Shown here piece after piece: positions 4,549 to 6,344 of a stretch of 6,344 nt of DNA. This stretch comes from an uncultured Streptococcus sp. GTDB lineage: Bacteria; Bacillota; Bacilli; Lactobacillales; Streptococcaceae. A model generated the notes under the pieces. The model worked only from the letters and a program-made list of their open reading frames with translations, was not told the origin of the DNA and did no database searches. The stretch is taken from positions 1 to 6,344 of the forward strand of contig NZ_CALIIB010000043.1 in assembly GCF_938020365.1 (NCBI RefSeq), read 5' to 3'. How positions within the stretch are numbered: position 1 is the stretch's first letter; every line of letters begins with the position of its first letter. A program made the position numbers and the translations under genes.

Positions 4549-6075
4549 ATGCTGCAAATAAGAAATCTAACCATTACCCACCTAAAAGACCTGAAGGAGT
4601 TAGTCAAAGATTTGTCACTGACTGTCAATCAAGGAGACAAGGTCGCTATTATCGGTGAGGAGGGCAATGGTAAGTCCACCCTACTCAAGCTCTTGCTAGA
4701 CGAGCGACTGGTCAGCTCCTATGTCAGCTACAGCGGACAGATTGACAAGTCCTATACTGCTGCTGTCTACCTGCCCCAGCAGTTGCCTTCAGAGGATGCC
4801 CAACTGACGCTCAATGACTATTTCTTTGCTGATTTTGAGACAGAGCTGGACTATGCCAAGCTCTATCGCTATGCTGGAGAGCTCAACTTTGACAGCCAGC
4901 GTTTTGCCAGTCAGCAGCAGCTCTCTAGCCTATCTGGAGGAGAAAAACTTAAAGTTCAGCTCATCAAGAAACTAGCCAGTGATTGGGATATTCTCTTTCT
5001 TGACGAGCCCTCCAATGACCTCGATCTTGAAACTCTGACTTGGCTGGAAAACTTTATCAGCCATAGCCAGCAAACTGTCCTTTTCGTCTCTCACGACGAG
5101 CACTTTCTCGCTCAAGCTGCGACCAAGATTGCTCATCTGGAGCGAATCAAAAAGAAACAGGAGGCCAGAACCAGCGTCAAGAGTCTGAACTATGAAAATT
5201 ACCGCCATCAGCGTCAGGAGGCTTTTGAAAAACAAGGTCAATTGGCACGGAAAGAGCGGGAAGAACATGCCAAGACTATGGAAAAACACCGACGGGTTAA
5301 ACAAAATGTTGAGAATGCCTTGAGAAATACCAAAAATGATGTCCAAGGCCGACTATTAGCCAAGAAGATGAAAAACGTCCTCTCACAGGGCAAACGATTT
5401 GAAAAGGTAGGCGCTGAAATGACCGAAATCCCAACACAGGAAGATGCTATCAGCCTTCACTTCTCAGACATAGAAGCTCTGCCATTGACCAAAAGAATCC
5501 TAAAATTAGAAGGCATAAAACTGGAAGTAGACGGACGACAACTGGCGAAGAACCTGACTCTGGAGGTCTGTGGCCAGGAAAAAATCGGACTGATTGGTGC
5601 TAATGGTGCAGGCAAATCTACTCTGCTTAAGGAAATATGGAAGATCCTGCGTGAGCGGACAGATATGCGAGTCGGCTACATGCCCCAGCATTATGGAGAC
5701 TTGCTGGCTGATGAGAGCAGTCCCTTGGACTTTCTAGCTCCCTCTGGTGACAAGTCCCAGGAGGAGAAAATCCTGACGCATCTAGCCAGTCTCCAGTTCA
5801 CGCGCGACGAGGCCCGTCACCCGATTGGGCAGCTTTCCGGTGGCCAAAAAGCCAAGCTCCTCCTGCTAAAACTAGTCCTAGACCGCCCCAATGTCCTCCT
5901 TCTGGACGAGCCAACCCGCAATTTTTCTCCTACCTCTCAGCCTCAGGTTCGCCAGCTTTTGGCGACCTATCCTGGCGCCATTATCGCTGTCTCCCACGAC
6001 CGAATCTTTCTCAATGAAGTCTGCCAGAAGATTTATCGACTGACGAAGGCAGGTTTAGAGGAAGTTGAGCTATAA
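4549..6075 (+). CDS. ABC-F family ATPase, probable ribosomal protection antibiotic-resistance protein
   Basis: This 508-residue soluble protein has two ABC ATPase domains and no membrane segment, the ABC-F plan. NBD1 has Walker A GEEGNGKST (36-44), LSGGE (128-132), Walker B ILFLDEPSNDLD with Glu153, and His182. NBD2 has Walker A GANGAGKST (350-358), LSGGQ (429-433), Walker B NVLLLDEPTRNFS with Glu454, and His483. Between them a highly charged linker (about 198-316) forms two predicted helices; in this family it reaches into the ribosomal E site and peptidyl transferase centre to dislodge drugs. The DEPTRNFSP form in NBD2, in place of DEPTNHLD, resembles Vga/Lsa-type resistance members more than housekeeping EttA, Uup or YbiT. 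The start is ATG 4549, with GAAGGAG 6 nt upstream; a TTG at 4522 lies in the terminator T tract and is not credible. Control by an attenuator supports a drug-inducible role. Likely substrates are lincosamides, pleuromutilins, streptogramin A or macrolides, which is inference. An untested translation-factor role remains possible. Confidence 0.88.
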   Translation: MLQIRNLTITHLKDLKELVKDLSLTVNQGDKVAIIGEEGNGKSTLLKLLLDERLVSSYVSYSGQIDKSYTAAVYLPQQLPSEDAQLTLNDYFFADFETELDYAKLYRYAGELNFDSQRFASQQQLSSLSGGEKLKVQLIKKLASDWDILFLDEPSNDLDLETLTWLENFISHSQQTVLFVSHDEHFLAQAATKIAHLERIKKKQEARTSVKSLNYENYRHQRQEAFEKQGQLARKEREEHAKTMEKHRRVKQNVENALRNTKNDVQGRLLAKKMKNVLSQGKRFEKVGAEMTEIPTQEDAISLHFSDIEALPLTKRILKLEGIKLEVDGRQLAKNLTLEVCGQEKIGLIGANGAGKSTLLKEIWKILRERTDMRVGYMPQHYGDLLADESSPLDFLAPSGDKSQEEKILTHLASLQFTRDEARHPIGQLSGGQKAKLLLLKLVLDRPNVLLLDEPTRNFSPTSQPQVRQLLATYPGAIIAVSHDRIFLNEVCQKIYRLTKAGLEEVEL

Positions 6076-6078
6076 GTA

Positions 6079-6105
6079 AAAAGAGTTGGAATTTCCAACT
6101 CTTTT
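6079..6105. terminator. Bidirectional terminator between convergent genes
   Basis: AAAAGAGTTGG (6079-6089) and CCAACTCTTTT (6095-6105) form a perfect 11-bp stem with an AATTT loop. On the plus strand it is followed by CGTTTTGTTT and begins 3 nt after the ABC-F stop. On the minus strand it is followed by a T run (6082-6078) and serves the ABC exporter gene ending at 6151. Confidence 0.85.
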
Positions 6106-6128
6106 CGTTTTGTTTAACATCAATCTGT

Positions 6129-6145
6129 GAGCTTTAATAAAGCTC
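6129..6145. other. Short stem-loop after the exporter stop codon
   Basis: GAGCTTT (6129-6135) and AAAGCTC (6139-6145) make a perfect 7-bp stem with a 3-nt loop, 5 nt downstream of the exporter's TAG on the minus strand. No T tract follows on either strand, so it is not an intrinsic terminator by itself. It could protect the mRNA 3' end or be incidental. Confidence 0.35.
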
Positions 6146-6150
6146 CCTTT

Positions 6151-6344
6151 CTACTCCTGCGCTGTCTGCATTTGGTAATAAACACCTCTGGCTGCCATGA
6201 GATCCTGATGATTGCCATGCTCGACGATATCTCCGTCTACCATGACGAGGATGATGTCAGCATTTTGAATAGTAGACAGGCGATGGGCAATGATAAAGCT
6301 AGTCCGTCCCACCATGAGCTTGCTGAAAGCCTCCTGAATCAAGA
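6151..6344 (-). CDS. ABC exporter (multidrug/lipid type), C-terminal end only (partial)
   Basis: The frame enters at the right window edge and ends at TAG 6153-6151. The roughly 64 visible residues are the end of an ABC exporter nucleotide-binding domain: a helix EAFSKLMVGRTSF, the H-loop IIAHRLSTIQNADIILVM with its switch histidine, then VDGDIVEHGNHQDLMAARG and a short tail. This GRTSFIIAHRLSTIQNAD block is typical of half-transporters in which a membrane domain and ATPase share one chain (LmrCD/BmrCD or PatAB type), usually about 570-600 aa; the rest lies outside the window. The gene converges on the ABC-F gene and shares its terminator. Substrate and partner cannot be told. The TTG at 6342-6340 is an internal Leu codon, not the start. 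Confidence 0.88.
   Translation of the reverse strand, partial: LIQEAFSKLMVGRTSFIIAHRLSTIQNADIILVMVDGDIVEHGNHQDLMAARGVYYQMQTAQE

Noticed and set aside
4972..5346. Minus-strand ORF of 124 codons inside the ABC-F gene
   Set aside because: It is the antisense shadow of a gene with intact motifs; it has no convincing ribosome binding site or family resemblance. The same holds for other antisense ORFs within glnP, glnQ, the CPBP gene and the ABC-F gene.
6340..6342. TTG as start of a 63-residue minus-strand protein
   Set aside because: The sequence is the C-terminal end of an ABC exporter, and the frame is still open at the window edge, so this is an internal Leu codon.

Overview
This window looks like a chromosomal segment of a Streptococcus, probably of the oral mitis/sanguinis type. 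The evidence is moderate to low GC, strong AAGGAG-type ribosome binding sites, extended -10 promoters (TGnTATAAT), a GlnP in which two solute-binding domains are fused to the permease (as in Lactococcus and Streptococcus), and a textbook GlnR box. The species cannot be fixed from sequence alone.

Layout. Positions 1-138 hold the first codons of a minus-strand gene running off the left edge, its likely promoter, and a doubtful 31-codon ORF. Positions 140-1097 (minus) hold a CPBP-family intramembrane metalloprotease gene with its own terminator. The divergent intergenic region 1098-1263 carries two back-to-back extended -10 promoters with one perfect GlnR operator almost midway between them. Positions 1264-4178 (plus) are the glnPQ operon: GlnP (signal peptide, SBD1, SBD2, permease) and the ATPase GlnQ, overlapping by 1 bp (TAATG) and closed by an intrinsic terminator. 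Positions 4216-4548 form a long, structured untranslated leader. Positions 4549-6075 (plus) encode an ABC-F protein of the antibiotic-resistance/ribosome-protection type (508 aa). A bidirectional terminator at 6079-6105 separates it from the convergent 3' end of an ABC exporter (6151-6344, minus).

The most interesting element is the ABC-F leader. It reads as a complete ribosome-mediated transcription attenuator: a promoter, a Shine-Dalgarno and a three-codon upstream ORF (Met-Lys-Asn-stop), a hairpin immediately downstream whose 3' strand (4310-4323) is also complementary over 14 positions (one G-U) to 4496-4509, and an intrinsic terminator (4491-4523) whose 5' arm and loop lie in that second partner, 26 nt before the ABC-F start codon. 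A ribosome stalled by a drug on the upstream ORF would cover the first partner, free 4310-4323 to break the terminator, and switch on the ABC-F gene. The complementarity is seen directly; the mechanism is inferred by analogy with known attenuated ABC-F genes.

The genes form three units: nitrogen-responsive glutamine/glutamate import (glnPQ, with the CPBP gene possibly sharing the GlnR site), drug-inducible ribosome protection (leader plus ABC-F), and a convergent ABC exporter.
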